Source: Rhodococcus sp. B7740 (lineage in GTDB: Bacteria; Actinomycetota; Actinomycetes; Mycobacteriales; Mycobacteriaceae). Taken from it: a stretch of DNA of 64,000 bases. Below are positions 40,159-49,036 of the stretch, in pieces. The translations under genes and the position numbers were made by a program. Within the stretch, counting starts at the first letter, position 1; the number at the start of each line of letters is the position of its first letter. Location of the stretch: positions 5,146,001-5,210,000 of the forward strand of contig NZ_CP010797.1 of assembly GCF_000954115.1 (NCBI RefSeq). The letters are read 5' to 3'. Under the pieces are notes generated by a model. It worked only from the letters and a program-made list of their open reading frames with translations, made no database searches and was not told the origin of the DNA.

Positions 40159-41979
40159 ATGAGCACTTCAGAAACTGAACAGGATGCCGCCGTGACGTCG
40201 GACGAGACGAATTCGCCCCCTCAGGAGTCCGCCTCCGATCCGGTCCGCGCGAGCGAGTCGTCCTCGGCGACGGGTGACGACATCACTTTTGCCGATCTCG
40301 GCATCGACGAGCGGGTCCTGAAGGCCCTGCGTGACGTGGGATACGAGACGCCGTCGCCCATCCAGGCGGCCACCATTCCGCCGCTGATGGCCGGCAACGA
40401 TGTCGTCGGCCTCGCGCAGACCGGAACCGGCAAGACCGCAGCGTTCGCAGTGCCGATCCTGTCGCGGCTCGACGTCTCGCGTCGAGTACCGCAGGCCCTG
40501 GTGCTGGCCCCGACCCGGGAGCTCGCGCTTCAGGTCGCCGAGGCGTTCGGCAAGTACGCCACGCACATTCCGGGTCTGCACATCCTGCCGATCTACGGCG
40601 GTCAGGCGTACGGCATACAGCTCTCGGGCCTGCGTAAGGGCGCGCAGATCATCGTCGGTACCCCCGGTCGCGTCATCGACCACCTCGAGAAGGGCACCCT
40701 CGACCTGTCCGGCCTCGAGTACCTGGTGCTCGACGAGGCCGACGAGATGCTCAAGATGGGCTTCCAGGAGGACGTCGAGCGCATCCTCTCCGATACCCCG
40801 GAGTACAAGCAGGTCGCGTTGTTCTCGGCCACCATGCCTGCCGCGATTCGCAAGATCTCCAAGCAGTATCTGCACGACCCGGTGGAGATCACCGTCAAGA
40901 CCAAGACGTCGACGGCACCGAACATCACCCAGCGCTACGTCCAGGTGGCGCATCAGCGCAAGCTCGAAGCGCTCACTCGAATCTTCGAGGTCGAAGAGTT
41001 CGAGGCCATGATCATGTTCGTCCGCACCAAGCAGGCCACCGAGGAGCTCGCCGAGAAGCTGCGCGCACGGGGCTTCTCGGCCGCCGCGATCAACGGCGAC
41101 ATCGTGCAGGCCCAGCGTGAGCGCACCATCGGCCAACTCAAGAACGGCCAGGTCGACATCCTGGTGGCCACCGATGTCGCGGCTCGCGGTCTCGACGTCG
41201 ACCGCATCTCGCACGTCATCAACTACGACATCCCGCACGACACCGAGTCCTACGTGCACCGCATCGGTCGCACCGGTCGCGCGGGGCGGGCCGGTCAGGC
41301 TCTGCTGTTCGTCGCCCCACGCGAGCGGCATCTGCTCAAGGCCATCGAGCGCGCGACGCGTCAGCCGATCACCGAGATGCAGCTCCCCAGCGTCGACGAC
41401 GTCAATGCGCAGCGCGTGACGAAGTTCAAGGACTCCATCACCGACAGCCTCGGCAACGAGAATCTGGCCTTGTTCCGCCGGCTCATCGAGGACTACGAGC
41501 GCGAGCACGATGTGCCGTTGGTCGACATCGCCGCCGCGCTGGCGATCCAGTCGCGCGACGGCGAAGCGTTCCTGTTGAAGCCGGAGCCGCCTGCCCCGCC
41601 GCGGGCACCCCGTGAGCCGCGTGAGCCGCGGCCGCCGCGCACGTTCGACGAGGATGCCGCCAGCTCGCATCACCGCAAGACGGGCCAGGAGATGGCGACG
41701 TACCGCATCAGCGTCGGCAAGCGTCATCACGTCGCTCCCGGTGCCATCGTCGGTGCCATCGCCAACGAGGGCGGGCTGCGTCGAAGCGACTTCGGGCACA
41801 TCAGTATTCGTCCCGACCACTCGCTGGTGGAGCTGCCCGCAGATCTTGCCGACGAGACGGTCGAGGCGTTGCGCCGCACCCGTATCAGCGGCGTGCTGAT
41901 TCAGCTGCAACCCGATTCCGGCCCTCCCGGACGCAGCGGCGGGCCGCGCGGTGGCGGAAAGTTCAAGGGGAAGCGCTAG
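40159..41979 (+). CDS. deaD: DEAD/DEAH-box ATP-dependent RNA helicase (DeaD/CsdA family)
   Basis: RNA helicase of about 606 aa acting in ribosome assembly and mRNA decay, often cold-induced. After an acidic disordered N-terminus (1-40) come the Q motif (FADLGID, PSPIQ), Walker A AQTGTGKT (86-93), motif II DEAD, SAT, DVAARGLDVD and HRIGRTGRAGR. A Pro/Arg-rich linker follows (PAPPRAPREPREPRPPR). The last 80 or so residues form a DbpA-type RNA-binding domain (YRISVGKRHHVAPGAIVGAI to SGVLIQL), then a Gly/Lys-rich tail. The start may be ATG 40159 or GTG 40150, neither having an ideal ribosome-binding site. It resembles the remembered Rv1253. Confidence 0.93.
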   Translation: MSTSETEQDAAVTSDETNSPPQESASDPVRASESSSATGDDITFADLGIDERVLKALRDVGYETPSPIQAATIPPLMAGNDVVGLAQTGTGKTAAFAVPILSRLDVSRRVPQALVLAPTRELALQVAEAFGKYATHIPGLHILPIYGGQAYGIQLSGLRKGAQIIVGTPGRVIDHLEKGTLDLSGLEYLVLDEADEMLKMGFQEDVERILSDTPEYKQVALFSATMPAAIRKISKQYLHDPVEITVKTKTSTAPNITQRYVQVAHQRKLEALTRIFEVEEFEAMIMFVRTKQATEELAEKLRARGFSAAAINGDIVQAQRERTIGQLKNGQVDILVATDVAARGLDVDRISHVINYDIPHDTESYVHRIGRTGRAGRAGQALLFVAPRERHLLKAIERATRQPITEMQLPSVDDVNAQRVTKFKDSITDSLGNENLALFRRLIEDYEREHDVPLVDIAAALAIQSRDGEAFLLKPEPPAPPRAPREPREPRPPRTFDEDAASSHHRKTGQEMATYRISVGKRHHVAPGAIVGAIANEGGLRRSDFGHISIRPDHSLVELPADLADETVEALRRTRISGVLIQLQPDSGPPGRSGGPRGGGKFKGKR

Positions 41980-42040
41980 CGCGCACGCACGACCCCAGCG
42001 CGAGCGTTTGGTGGATCCGGCCTCGGGTATCCGCCCGTGC

Positions 42041-42541
42041 ATGACCAACGTCACCCTCCGTGTCAACGGCATCGATCGCGAGATCGACTGCGACACCCGA
42101 TCCACCCTGCTCGACGCTCTCCGGGAGAACCTCGATCTGATCGGTGCCAAGAAGGGGTGTGACCACGGGCAGTGCGGTGCCTGCACGGTGTTGGTCGACG
42201 GACGGCGGATCAACAGCTGCCTGACGTTCGCGGTTGCACAACAGAATCGCGACATCACCACGATCGAGGGATTGTCCGACGGCGACACGCTGCACCCCGT
42301 GCAGCAGGCGTTCGTCGATCGCGACGCGTTCCAGTGCGGGTATTGCACTTCCGGGCAGATCTGTTCGGCGGTCGCAGTGATCGAAGAGGCGAAGCAGGGT
42401 TGGCCGAGCGCGGTCACCGAGGACATCGAGGCCGCCGACATCGAACTCGACTCCGATGAAGTGCGAGAACGTATGAGCGGCAACCTCTGTCGTTGTGGTG
42501 CCTACTGCAATATCGTCTCGGCCGTACGGGACGCATCGTGA
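42041..42541 (+). CDS. Aldehyde oxidoreductase 2Fe-2S subunit (PaoA/XdhC-like small subunit)
   Basis: Iron-sulfur subunit of 166 aa of a xanthine-oxidase-family molybdenum hydroxylase. Plant-type 2Fe-2S cluster ligands are Cys 40, 45, 48 and 60 (GCDHGQCGACTVL, NSC). The second cluster uses Cys 99, 102, 150 and 152 (QCGYCTSGQ, LCRCGAYCN). There is no Tat signal, unlike E. coli PaoA, so the enzyme should be cytoplasmic. ATG 42041 begins MTNVTLRVNG. The preceding frame is non-homologous. It is the first gene of a three-gene operon, with stop/start overlap GTGA to the FAD subunit. Confidence 0.93.
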   Translation: MTNVTLRVNGIDREIDCDTRSTLLDALRENLDLIGAKKGCDHGQCGACTVLVDGRRINSCLTFAVAQQNRDITTIEGLSDGDTLHPVQQAFVDRDAFQCGYCTSGQICSAVAVIEEAKQGWPSAVTEDIEAADIELDSDEVRERMSGNLCRCGAYCNIVSAVRDAS

Positions 42542-43533
42542 AGACCTTCGAGTACGACGCAGCCACCGCGGTCGACGACGCCGTGGCCCGCCTCGCCGAG
42601 AACGAGAACGCGATGGTGCTCGGCGGGGGAACCAACCTCGTCGACCTGATGAAGCTCGGTGTCGTGGGTCCGACGACGCTGATCGACGTCACGCGACTTC
42701 CGTTGCACGACATAGACGTATCCGACGACGGATCGCTTCGTGTCGGTTCGGGTGTGACCAACAGTGATCTCGCGGTGCATCCGGTGGTGCGTCAGCGTTA
42801 TCCGGTGCTCTCACGGGCCGTGCTCTCCGGTGCGTCGGGCCAGTTGCGCAACATGGCGACCACGGGCGGAAACCTGTTCCAGCGCACCCGGTGTGTGTAC
42901 TTCATGGATGCATCGAAGCCGTGCAACAAACGCGAACCCGGTTCGGGCTGCCCGGCCCGGACGGGTGAACACCGAAACCTGGCCATTCTCGGAGCTTCGC
43001 AGGCCTGCGTGGCGACGCATCCCTCCGACATGGCGGTCGCGCTGACCGCCCTCGACGCACGCATCGTCGTCCAGGGGGTCGACGGTGAGCGTGTGGTCGA
43101 CATCGACGACTTCTACCGGTTGCCCGGTGACGCGCCCGAGCGCGACAACACCGTCGCCCGAGACGAACTCGTCACGGCCGTCGAGATTCCGGCACCGGCG
43201 GCCGGCACCGTCTCGACCTACCGCAAGGTGCGCGACCGGCAGTCCTATGCCTTCGCGATCGCCTCGGTCGCCGCCACTCTCGACGTCGAGGACGGGATCG
43301 TGCGCGGGGTGTCGATCGCGCTGGGCGGTGTCGCGCACAAACCGTGGCGGGCCCGCACGGCCGAGCACGCGCTGCTCGGCGCGGCCGCCGACGAGGCGTC
43401 GTTCCGGCGCGCGATCGCACTGGAACTCGATGCGGCAGAGCCGTTGCGTGACAACGCATTCAAGGTCCCGCTCGTGACCAACCTGGTCGCTCGCACGTTG
43501 GTCGAACTCACGGAGTCGGGAGATCGGTCATGA
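42538..43533 (+). CDS. Aldehyde oxidoreductase FAD-binding subunit with 4Fe-4S insert (PaoB-like)
   Basis: FAD subunit of 331 aa linking the Fe-S subunit and the Mo subunit. FAD loops are VLGGGTNLVDLMKLGV and ATTGGNLFQRTRC. A cysteine set Cys 119, 129, 138 and 157 (RTRCVYF, KPCNKREPGSGCPA, SQACVA) matches the extra 4Fe-4S cluster characteristic of PaoB and HcrB, which distinguishes this enzyme from ordinary xanthine dehydrogenases. The start is GTG 42538, overlapping the preceding stop. The stop overlaps the Mo subunit start as ATGA. Confidence 0.92.
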   Translation: MKTFEYDAATAVDDAVARLAENENAMVLGGGTNLVDLMKLGVVGPTTLIDVTRLPLHDIDVSDDGSLRVGSGVTNSDLAVHPVVRQRYPVLSRAVLSGASGQLRNMATTGGNLFQRTRCVYFMDASKPCNKREPGSGCPARTGEHRNLAILGASQACVATHPSDMAVALTALDARIVVQGVDGERVVDIDDFYRLPGDAPERDNTVARDELVTAVEIPAPAAGTVSTYRKVRDRQSYAFAIASVAATLDVEDGIVRGVSIALGGVAHKPWRARTAEHALLGAAADEASFRRAIALELDAAEPLRDNAFKVPLVTNLVARTLVELTESGDRS

Positions 43534-45638
43534 CCGCATCGATCGGACAACCGATCCAGCGCACCGAATCGATCGCGAAGGTCACCGGTCGAGCCCGTTA
43601 CGCCGCCGAGCAGCCGCCGGCCGTCGGGCAGCTGTACGCCTGGTACGTGCCCGCGACCGTTCCTGCCGGCACGGTCGAACGTGTCGAACTGGACGCCGAC
43701 GCTACGGTTCACGCAGTCCTGTGGCACGACAACGCCGAGCGCCTGGGTGATGTCGAGGACGCCGAACTGCATGTGCTGCAGTCGAACACCGTCGCCTATC
43801 GAGGTCAGATCGTGGCCGTCGTCGTGGCCGACACCCTCCAGGATGCCCGCGCCGCCGCAGCCCGAGTGCACGTGCGCTACGCCGACGTGCGTTCTCCCGA
43901 CAACACTCTGACCGCAGACCACGGTTCGCTGTATGCGCCGGAATCGGTCAACGCGGGGTTTCCCACCGACGTCACCGTCGGCGATCCCGATGCGGCGCTC
44001 GCATCGGCCGAGCACCTGATCGACAACTGGTACTCCACCGCGCCGATGCACAACAGTCCGATGGAGCCGCACGCCACCACGGCGCAGTGGTCCGACGGCG
44101 TGCTGACGGTCTGGGATTCGACGCAGGCACCGTCGGGTGTTCAGGGCGACCTCGCCACGGCCTTCGACCTCGAGCCCGAGAACGTTCGAGTGATCGCGGA
44201 GAACGTCGGCGGCGGTTTCGGAGCCAAGGGCAGTACTCGGCCCAACGTGATCCTCGCGGCGATGGCCGCACGAGCCACCGGCCGCACCGTCAAGTTGGTG
44301 TTGCCCAGGCAAGCTCTCTTCGACGTCGTCGGCTATCGCACCCCGACGCTCAATCGCGTTCGGCTGGGCGCTGATTCGACAGAAACCCTGCAGGCCATCA
44401 CGCACGACTCGTTTCAGCAGACCAGCACGATCTTCGAGTTCTGCGAGCAGACGTCGGAATCCACTCGCCACATCTACGCGTCCCCGAACCGTCGCACCAC
44501 TCACCGACTCGCGCAGCTGGACGTCGGAACTCCGCGCTGGATGCGGGCTCCCGGTGAAGCGCCCGGCATGTTCGCCGTCGAGACGGCCATCGACGAACTG
44601 GCTGTGGCCACCGGCATCGATCCGATCGACCTGCGGATCCGCAACGAGCCGGACGTCGATCCCGCGAGCGGCAACCCGTTCAGCTCACGCAGCGTGGTCC
44701 AGTGCCTGCGCGAGGGTGCCGAGAAGTTCGGCTGGGACCGCCGCGAGTCCGCGCCCGGTCGCCGTCGAGAAGGCAACACCCTGATCGGCATGGGAGTCGC
44801 GACGGCCAGCTACCCGGTGTTGATCTCACCGTGTACCGCGTCGGCGCGCGTGGAGCAGGACGGCACGATCACGGTGTCCGTCGCTGCGTCGGACATCGGG
44901 ACCGGAGCGCGCACCGTGCTGCGCCAGATCGCCGCCGATGCCCTCGAGGTGGACGCAGATGCCGTCACACTCGAACTCGGCGACAGCGCTCTGCCGAAAG
45001 CTCCCGGAGCCGGTGGGTCCTCGGGTACGTCGTCCTGGGGGTGGGCCGTCACCAAGGTCTGCCACTCGCTGAAGGCACAGGGTTCGTACGAGCCGGGCAA
45101 CTCTGCCGATGCCGACACCACCGACGACGTCGAGGGCCAGAAGGAGTTGGCGCGCATGGCGTTCGGCGCTCAGTTCGCGGAGGTCGCGGTCGACATCGAC
45201 ACCGGCGAGGTGCGGGTGCGACGGATGCTCGGGGTGTTCGGCATCGGCGCGGTGATGAATCCGCGGCTGGCCAGGTCTCAGCTCATCGGCGGCATGACGT
45301 TCGGACTCGGAATGGCACTGATGGAGAACGGCATCACCGATCACGAGTTCGGCGGGTTCGCCAATCACGATCTCGCCGAGTACCACATCCCGGCGTGTGC
45401 GGACGTCACCGACCTCGAGGCGGTGTGGATCGAGGAGGTCGATACCGAACTCGCGCCGATGGGCGGCAAGGGAATCGGCGAGATCGGCGCAGTCGGATCC
45501 TCGGCGGCCATCGGCAACGCGGTCTACAACGCCACCGGCGTTCGCGTCCGTGACCTGCCGATCACCCTGGACAAGGTGCTGACGCAGTGGAGTGGTCAAG
45601 TGCCCCAGGCGGCACTTGACCACCCCACTGGCCGCTAG
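43530..45638 (+). CDS. Aldehyde oxidoreductase molybdenum-binding subunit (PaoC-like)
   Basis: Molybdopterin subunit of 702 aa that hydroxylates the substrate, most likely an aldehyde to its acid. It has [66 protein letters not shown] and, near the end, [22 protein letters not shown] with the catalytic Glu. Family assignment follows the PaoB-type FAD subunit. The operon lacks the usual XdhC/PaoD-type maturation protein, which must be elsewhere. The final residues ([17 protein letters not shown]) are encoded within a 20-bp hairpin that probably acts as terminator. The stop TAG overlaps the convergent ATPase stop by four bases. Confidence 0.92.
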   Translation: MTASIGQPIQRTESIAKVTGRARYAAEQPPAVGQLYAWYVPATVPAGTVERVELDADATVHAVLWHDNAERLGDVEDAELHVLQSNTVAYRGQIVAVVVADTLQDARAAAARVHVRYADVRSPDNTLTADHGSLYAPESVNAGFPTDVTVGDPDAALASAEHLIDNWYSTAPMHNSPMEPHATTAQWSDGVLTVWDSTQAPSGVQGDLATAFDLEPENVRVIAENVGGGFGAKGSTRPNVILAAMAARATGRTVKLVLPRQALFDVVGYRTPTLNRVRLGADSTETLQAITHDSFQQTSTIFEFCEQTSESTRHIYASPNRRTTHRLAQLDVGTPRWMRAPGEAPGMFAVETAIDELAVATGIDPIDLRIRNEPDVDPASGNPFSSRSVVQCLREGAEKFGWDRRESAPGRRREGNTLIGMGVATASYPVLISPCTASARVEQDGTITVSVAASDIGTGARTVLRQIAADALEVDADAVTLELGDSALPKAPGAGGSSGTSSWGWAVTKVCHSLKAQGSYEPGNSADADTTDDVEGQKELARMAFGAQFAEVAVDIDTGEVRVRRMLGVFGIGAVMNPRLARSQLIGGMTFGLGMALMENGITDHEFGGFANHDLAEYHIPACADVTDLEAVWIEEVDTELAPMGGKGIGEIGAVGSSAAIGNAVYNATGVRVRDLPITLDKVLTQWSGQVPQAALDHPTGR
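45585..45630. terminator. Hairpin embedded in the 3' coding end of the Mo subunit gene
   Basis: 20-bp stem with a single mismatch (arms 45585-45604 and 45611-45630; inner GTGGTCAAGTGCC / GGCACTTGACCAC perfect) and loop CCAGGC. It lies entirely inside the last 18 codons of the Mo-subunit gene and immediately downstream of the convergent ATPase stop, where it can terminate both. Confidence 0.7.
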
Positions 45639-46381
45639 GCCAATATCCGCTGCAGGAATTGGTGGGTGCGGGGCTCGGTGGGGTTCACCAGCACCTGCTC
45701 CGGCGTGCCGCGTTCGAGAACGACGCCGTTCTCGATGAACAGCACCTGATCGGCGACTTGCTGCGCGAAGCGGATTTCGTGGGTGACGATCACCATGGTC
45801 CAGCCCTGCGCGGCAAGGCCTTTGATGACGGCCAGAACCTCGCCGACGAGCTCGGGATCGAGGGCCGAGGTGGGCTCGTCGAACAGCATCAGCTTGGGTC
45901 GAAGGGCGAGAGCTCGCGCAATTCCGACGCGTTGTTGCTGGCCTCCGGAGAGCTGGAACGGGTACTGGTCGGACTTGGCGTCGAGACCGATCTGATCGAG
46001 GATGGCGTGCGCGTCGCGGATGGCGTCGTCCTTGGCGCGCTTCTGCACGATCACCGGTCCCTCGATGATGTTCTGCAGCACCGTCTTGTGCGGAAACAGG
46101 TTGTGGCTCTGGAACACCATGCCGCTCTGGGCGCGGAAATGTCGGAGCTGCGGCGCTCCGACGGGCTCGGAGAAATCCACCGACACGTCCCCGATACGAA
46201 TGATGCCTGCGTCGGCCTGATCGAGTGCGTTCAGTGTGCGCAGCACCGTGGTTTTGCCGGATCCGGACGGTCCGATGATGACGGTGACGGTGCCGGACGG
46301 CACGCCGAACGAGATGTCCTTCAACACCTCGAGTGGCCCGAACGATTTCTTCAGTGCGGATACTTCCAGCAGGTCTGTCAT
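45635..46381 (-). CDS. Polar amino-acid ABC transporter ATP-binding protein (GlnQ-like)
   Basis: ATPase of 248 aa for a polar amino-acid importer. It shows Walker A GPSGSGKT, the Q loop [16 protein letters not shown], signature [15 protein letters not shown], Walker [13 protein letters not shown] and the switch His in VTHEIRFA. It fits GlnQ/HisP-type subunits well in length. ATG 46381 overlaps the stop of the binding protein/permease fusion as ATGA. It ends convergent to the Mo-subunit gene. Confidence 0.92.
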   Translation of the reverse strand: MTDLLEVSALKKSFGPLEVLKDISFGVPSGTVTVIIGPSGSGKTTVLRTLNALDQADAGIIRIGDVSVDFSEPVGAPQLRHFRAQSGMVFQSHNLFPHKTVLQNIIEGPVIVQKRAKDDAIRDAHAILDQIGLDAKSDQYPFQLSGGQQQRVGIARALALRPKLMLFDEPTSALDPELVGEVLAVIKGLAAQGWTMVIVTHEIRFAQQVADQVLFIENGVVLERGTPEQVLVNPTEPRTHQFLQRILA

Positions 46382-47868
46382 TTGGCCACGTACCTGTCGA
46401 GTCGGACTTCGAGTTTGCCTTGGAAGAACGAGAGAACGATGCAGATCGCCCAGTAGTACAGCGCCGCTACGGAGTACAGGGTGAAGAAGTCGAAGGTCGG
46501 CGCCGCCGCGAGTTGCGCGACGCGCAGCAGCTCCGTCACCAGGATGGTCGATGCGAGCGAGGTGTCCTTGACGAGCGAGATCAGCGTGTTCGACAACGGT
46601 GGCACCGCGGTACGCAGTGCCTGCGGAAGCACGATGCGCTGCAACGTGGTTCGGTACCCCATCCCGATGGTCTGCGCCGCCTCCCACTGGCCCTTGGGCA
46701 CGCTCAGTATCGCGGCACGGATGACCTCGGCCGCGTAGCCACCGACATTCAACGAGAATGCGACCACCGCGGCCGGGAACGGCGAGATCACGATGCCGAA
46801 CTGCGGCAGCCCGTAGAAGATGATGAACAGCTGCAGCAGCAGGGGAGTGCCGCGGATGATCGAGACGTAGAACCGGGCGACGGCGGCGAGCGGCTTGTTC
46901 GACGAGATGCGTGCCAGCGCCACGGCGAGGGCGATGACGAGTCCGACGACGAAGCTGATCGCGGTCAGCGGAATCGTCATGGTCACAGTGGCTTCGAGCA
47001 TCGGCCACAGGTTGTCGAGCACCAACTGCATCTTCGACGGTGCAGTGGTTCCCGCGTCCTCGCTCTCCGGAACAACGGTGTCCGCGGTCGGTGCGGCGAC
47101 GTCGCTGCCGAAGTACTTGTTCGAGATCTCGGCGATGGTGCCGTTCTCACGCAGTGTGTCGATGGCCGTGTCGACCTCGTCCATCAACCCACTGTCCTTG
47201 CGGGCCACGAACGATTGCAGGGTCGTGTCTCCGGTCTCGCCTGCGATCTTCACGCCGGTGTCGCCGGTCTGCTGCAGGTACTCGGCGATGGCGAGGGAGT
47301 CGTTGACGGTGGCGTCGACGCGGCCGTCCTTGACGAGCGTGACCGCCTGGACGAATCCCTCGACGGCTTCGACGTTCGCGCCTGCGTTCGCCGCGACCTC
47401 CGCCCAGTTGCTCGTCGAGGATTGGGCGGTGGTCTTGCCGGCCAGGTCGGCGAGAGAGGTGATGGTGGAGTCGTCTGCGGCGGTGAGGATCTGGCCTTCC
47501 GACACCGTGTAGGGCGTGGACAGGTCGTAGGCCGACTGGCGCGCAGGAGTGATCGAGACCTGGTTGGCGATGAGGTCGAACCGTTGGGACTGCAGGCCGG
47601 CGAAGATCGAGTCGAACGGGGTCTGCACGAAGTCGACGCGTACGCCCAGTTCTGCACCGACCGCGTTGATGACGTCGATGTCGTAACCGGTGAGTTGTCC
47701 GTCGTCGCCCTGATAGCTGAACGGACTGTAGGTGCCCTCGGTACCGACGACCAGTACGCCCTCGTCCTTCACCCGGTCCAGTAGCGACTCCGAGGACGAG
47801 CTGCAGCCGGACAACCCCAGGATTGCGATCAGAATCGCGACCAGAGCAAGAATCGATCTGCGCACCAT
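46378..47868 (-). CDS. Amino-acid ABC transporter: substrate-binding protein fused to permease
   Basis: A 496-aa chimera. Residues 1-22 are a lipoprotein signal with lipobox LSGC (Cys 22). Residues about 35-255 form a type-II amino-acid binding domain ([55 protein letters not shown]). Residues about 285-496 form a GlnP/HisM-type permease with about five helices and the EAA loop [20 protein letters not shown]. Such fusions tether the receptor to the channel. Specificity is probably a polar amino acid. ATG 47868 is used. The frame upstream is Arg-rich and would overlap the RidA gene. Coupled to the ATPase by ATGA. Confidence 0.9.
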   Translation of the reverse strand: MVRRSILALVAILIAILGLSGCSSSSESLLDRVKDEGVLVVGTEGTYSPFSYQGDDGQLTGYDIDVINAVGAELGVRVDFVQTPFDSIFAGLQSQRFDLIANQVSITPARQSAYDLSTPYTVSEGQILTAADDSTITSLADLAGKTTAQSSTSNWAEVAANAGANVEAVEGFVQAVTLVKDGRVDATVNDSLAIAEYLQQTGDTGVKIAGETGDTTLQSFVARKDSGLMDEVDTAIDTLRENGTIAEISNKYFGSDVAAPTADTVVPESEDAGTTAPSKMQLVLDNLWPMLEATVTMTIPLTAISFVVGLVIALAVALARISSNKPLAAVARFYVSIIRGTPLLLQLFIIFYGLPQFGIVISPFPAAVVAFSLNVGGYAAEVIRAAILSVPKGQWEAAQTIGMGYRTTLQRIVLPQALRTAVPPLSNTLISLVKDTSLASTILVTELLRVAQLAAAPTFDFFTLYSVAALYYWAICIVLSFFQGKLEVRLDRYVAK

Positions 47869-47906
47869 CTGCGCCCGCTTTCGCCGTATGTACGAGTGGA
47901 GCAAAC

Positions 47907-48389
47907 CTACCCGTCGATCTCCAGTTCCGCTGACACCACGACGGTGTTGTTCATCGGCAGTGCGGCCACCCCGAGTGCGGTGCGGGCATGGGCACCGATC
48001 TCGGGACCGAAGATGGCGAGCACCAGATCGGAGAAGCCGTTGACGACCGTGGTGGTCTGAGTGAAACCGTGGTCGGCGTTGACCGATCCGGTGACGGTCA
48101 GCCACGCGCTGATTCGATCGAGGTCGCCGATCGCACGGGTGAGGCTGCCCAGCACGGCGAGAGCCGCATCGCGCGCGGCATCGGTGGCGGCGTCGAGACT
48201 CACCTGCGATGGCACTGCGCCGAACGGGCCTGCCAGGGCACCGTCCTGCTCGAGCGGCGAATGGCCCGAGGCGAAGACTCGGTTGCCGCGCACGCGAACC
48301 CACTCGAACGAGTACTCGAAACCGGGTGGGGCGGTCGGTTCGCCGGGCAAGGTGAAGCCCAGTTCGGTGATGCGACGTTCGATCTCCAT
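47907..48389 (-). CDS. RidA (YjgF/YER057c) family protein
   Basis: Small 160-aa trimeric-fold protein. RidA proteins hydrolyse reactive enamine/imine intermediates of amino-acid metabolism. Recognisable parts are the VFASGHSPLEQDG strand (in place of the usual SGQ), QVSLDAATDAARDAALAVLGSL, AIGDLDRISAWLTVTGSVN and ARTALGVAALPMNNTVVVSAELEI, with Pro/Asn instead of the usual active-site Arg, suggesting a divergent subgroup. It lies 38 bases upstream of the amino-acid transporter genes and 14 bases downstream of a phosphatase gene, so it probably shares their operon. Confidence 0.85.
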   Translation of the reverse strand: MEIERRITELGFTLPGEPTAPPGFEYSFEWVRVRGNRVFASGHSPLEQDGALAGPFGAVPSQVSLDAATDAARDAALAVLGSLTRAIGDLDRISAWLTVTGSVNADHGFTQTTTVVNGFSDLVLAIFGPEIGAHARTALGVAALPMNNTVVVSAELEIDG

Positions 48390-48403
48390 GAAGGAAAACT
48401 CTG

Positions 48404-48958
48404 TCAGACCGCGATGCCGTTGATGGTGCGAACGGTCCAGCGAGAACCGTCGTGTTCGAGGGTCGAGACGCCCGCGTTGAGGATGCGTGGGGAGTGGCGT
48501 CGCCGGATCGCGTCGAAGATCGCCCGGATGACGCCGCCGTGCGCCACGGCGATCACCGCGGAGTCCGGATAGCGCGAGGCGATCTCGTCCACGCCGCGAA
48601 CGCCACGCACGATCAGGTTCGAGCGTGGCTCCAGGCCCGGATACCGGCCGTCGGGCCAGTGCGAGTACGCGTCCCAGTCGGTGAATCCTTCGGCGTCACC
48701 GAAATGCCGCTCGGCCAGGTCGGGGAACTCGGCGGTGCGGGTAAGGCCCAGGTGCGCGCCGATGATGTCCGCGGTTTCCGCTGCTCTGATCAGCGGGGAG
48801 CTGACCAGGTGGTCCCACGTTCGGTACTCGAGTTCGTGGCCGGCCTCGCGGGCCTGGGCACGGCCGGTGTCGTTGAGAGGAATGTCCGATGAGCCCTGCA
48901 GACGCCCGTGCAGATTCCAGTTCGTTTCACCGTGCCGAACCAGTGCCAGAAGAGTCAT
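48404..48958 (-). CDS. Histidine phosphatase family protein (phosphoglycerate-mutase-like)
   Basis: Phosphatase of 184 aa in the cofactor-dependent phosphoglycerate mutase superfamily. It has the catalytic LVRHGETNWN (His 9), RLQGSSDIPLNDTGRAQA, SSPLIRAAETADI and the second histidine in VIAVAHGGVIRA. It is too short for glycolytic mutase and is better described as a broad-specificity phosphatase. ATG 48958 has no clear ribosome-binding site. It heads the apparent operon phosphatase-RidA-amino-acid ABC transporter and is divergent from the acyl-CoA dehydrogenase pair. Confidence 0.88.
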   Translation of the reverse strand: MTLLALVRHGETNWNLHGRLQGSSDIPLNDTGRAQAREAGHELEYRTWDHLVSSPLIRAAETADIIGAHLGLTRTAEFPDLAERHFGDAEGFTDWDAYSHWPDGRYPGLEPRSNLIVRGVRGVDEIASRYPDSAVIAVAHGGVIRAIFDAIRRRHSPRILNAGVSTLEHDGSRWTVRTINGIAV

Positions 48959-49036
48959 AGTGAGCGGAGAATATCCCAGAGTTACCAGGGAGTACGGTCG
49001 ATACGAAGATACGCGAACGAGCTTGGAGGATTGTCG

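Noticed and set aside
39908-40162. 84-codon Cys-rich frame upstream of the DEAD-box gene
   Set aside because: No ribosome-binding site, no recognisable domain, and composition consistent with a leader region.
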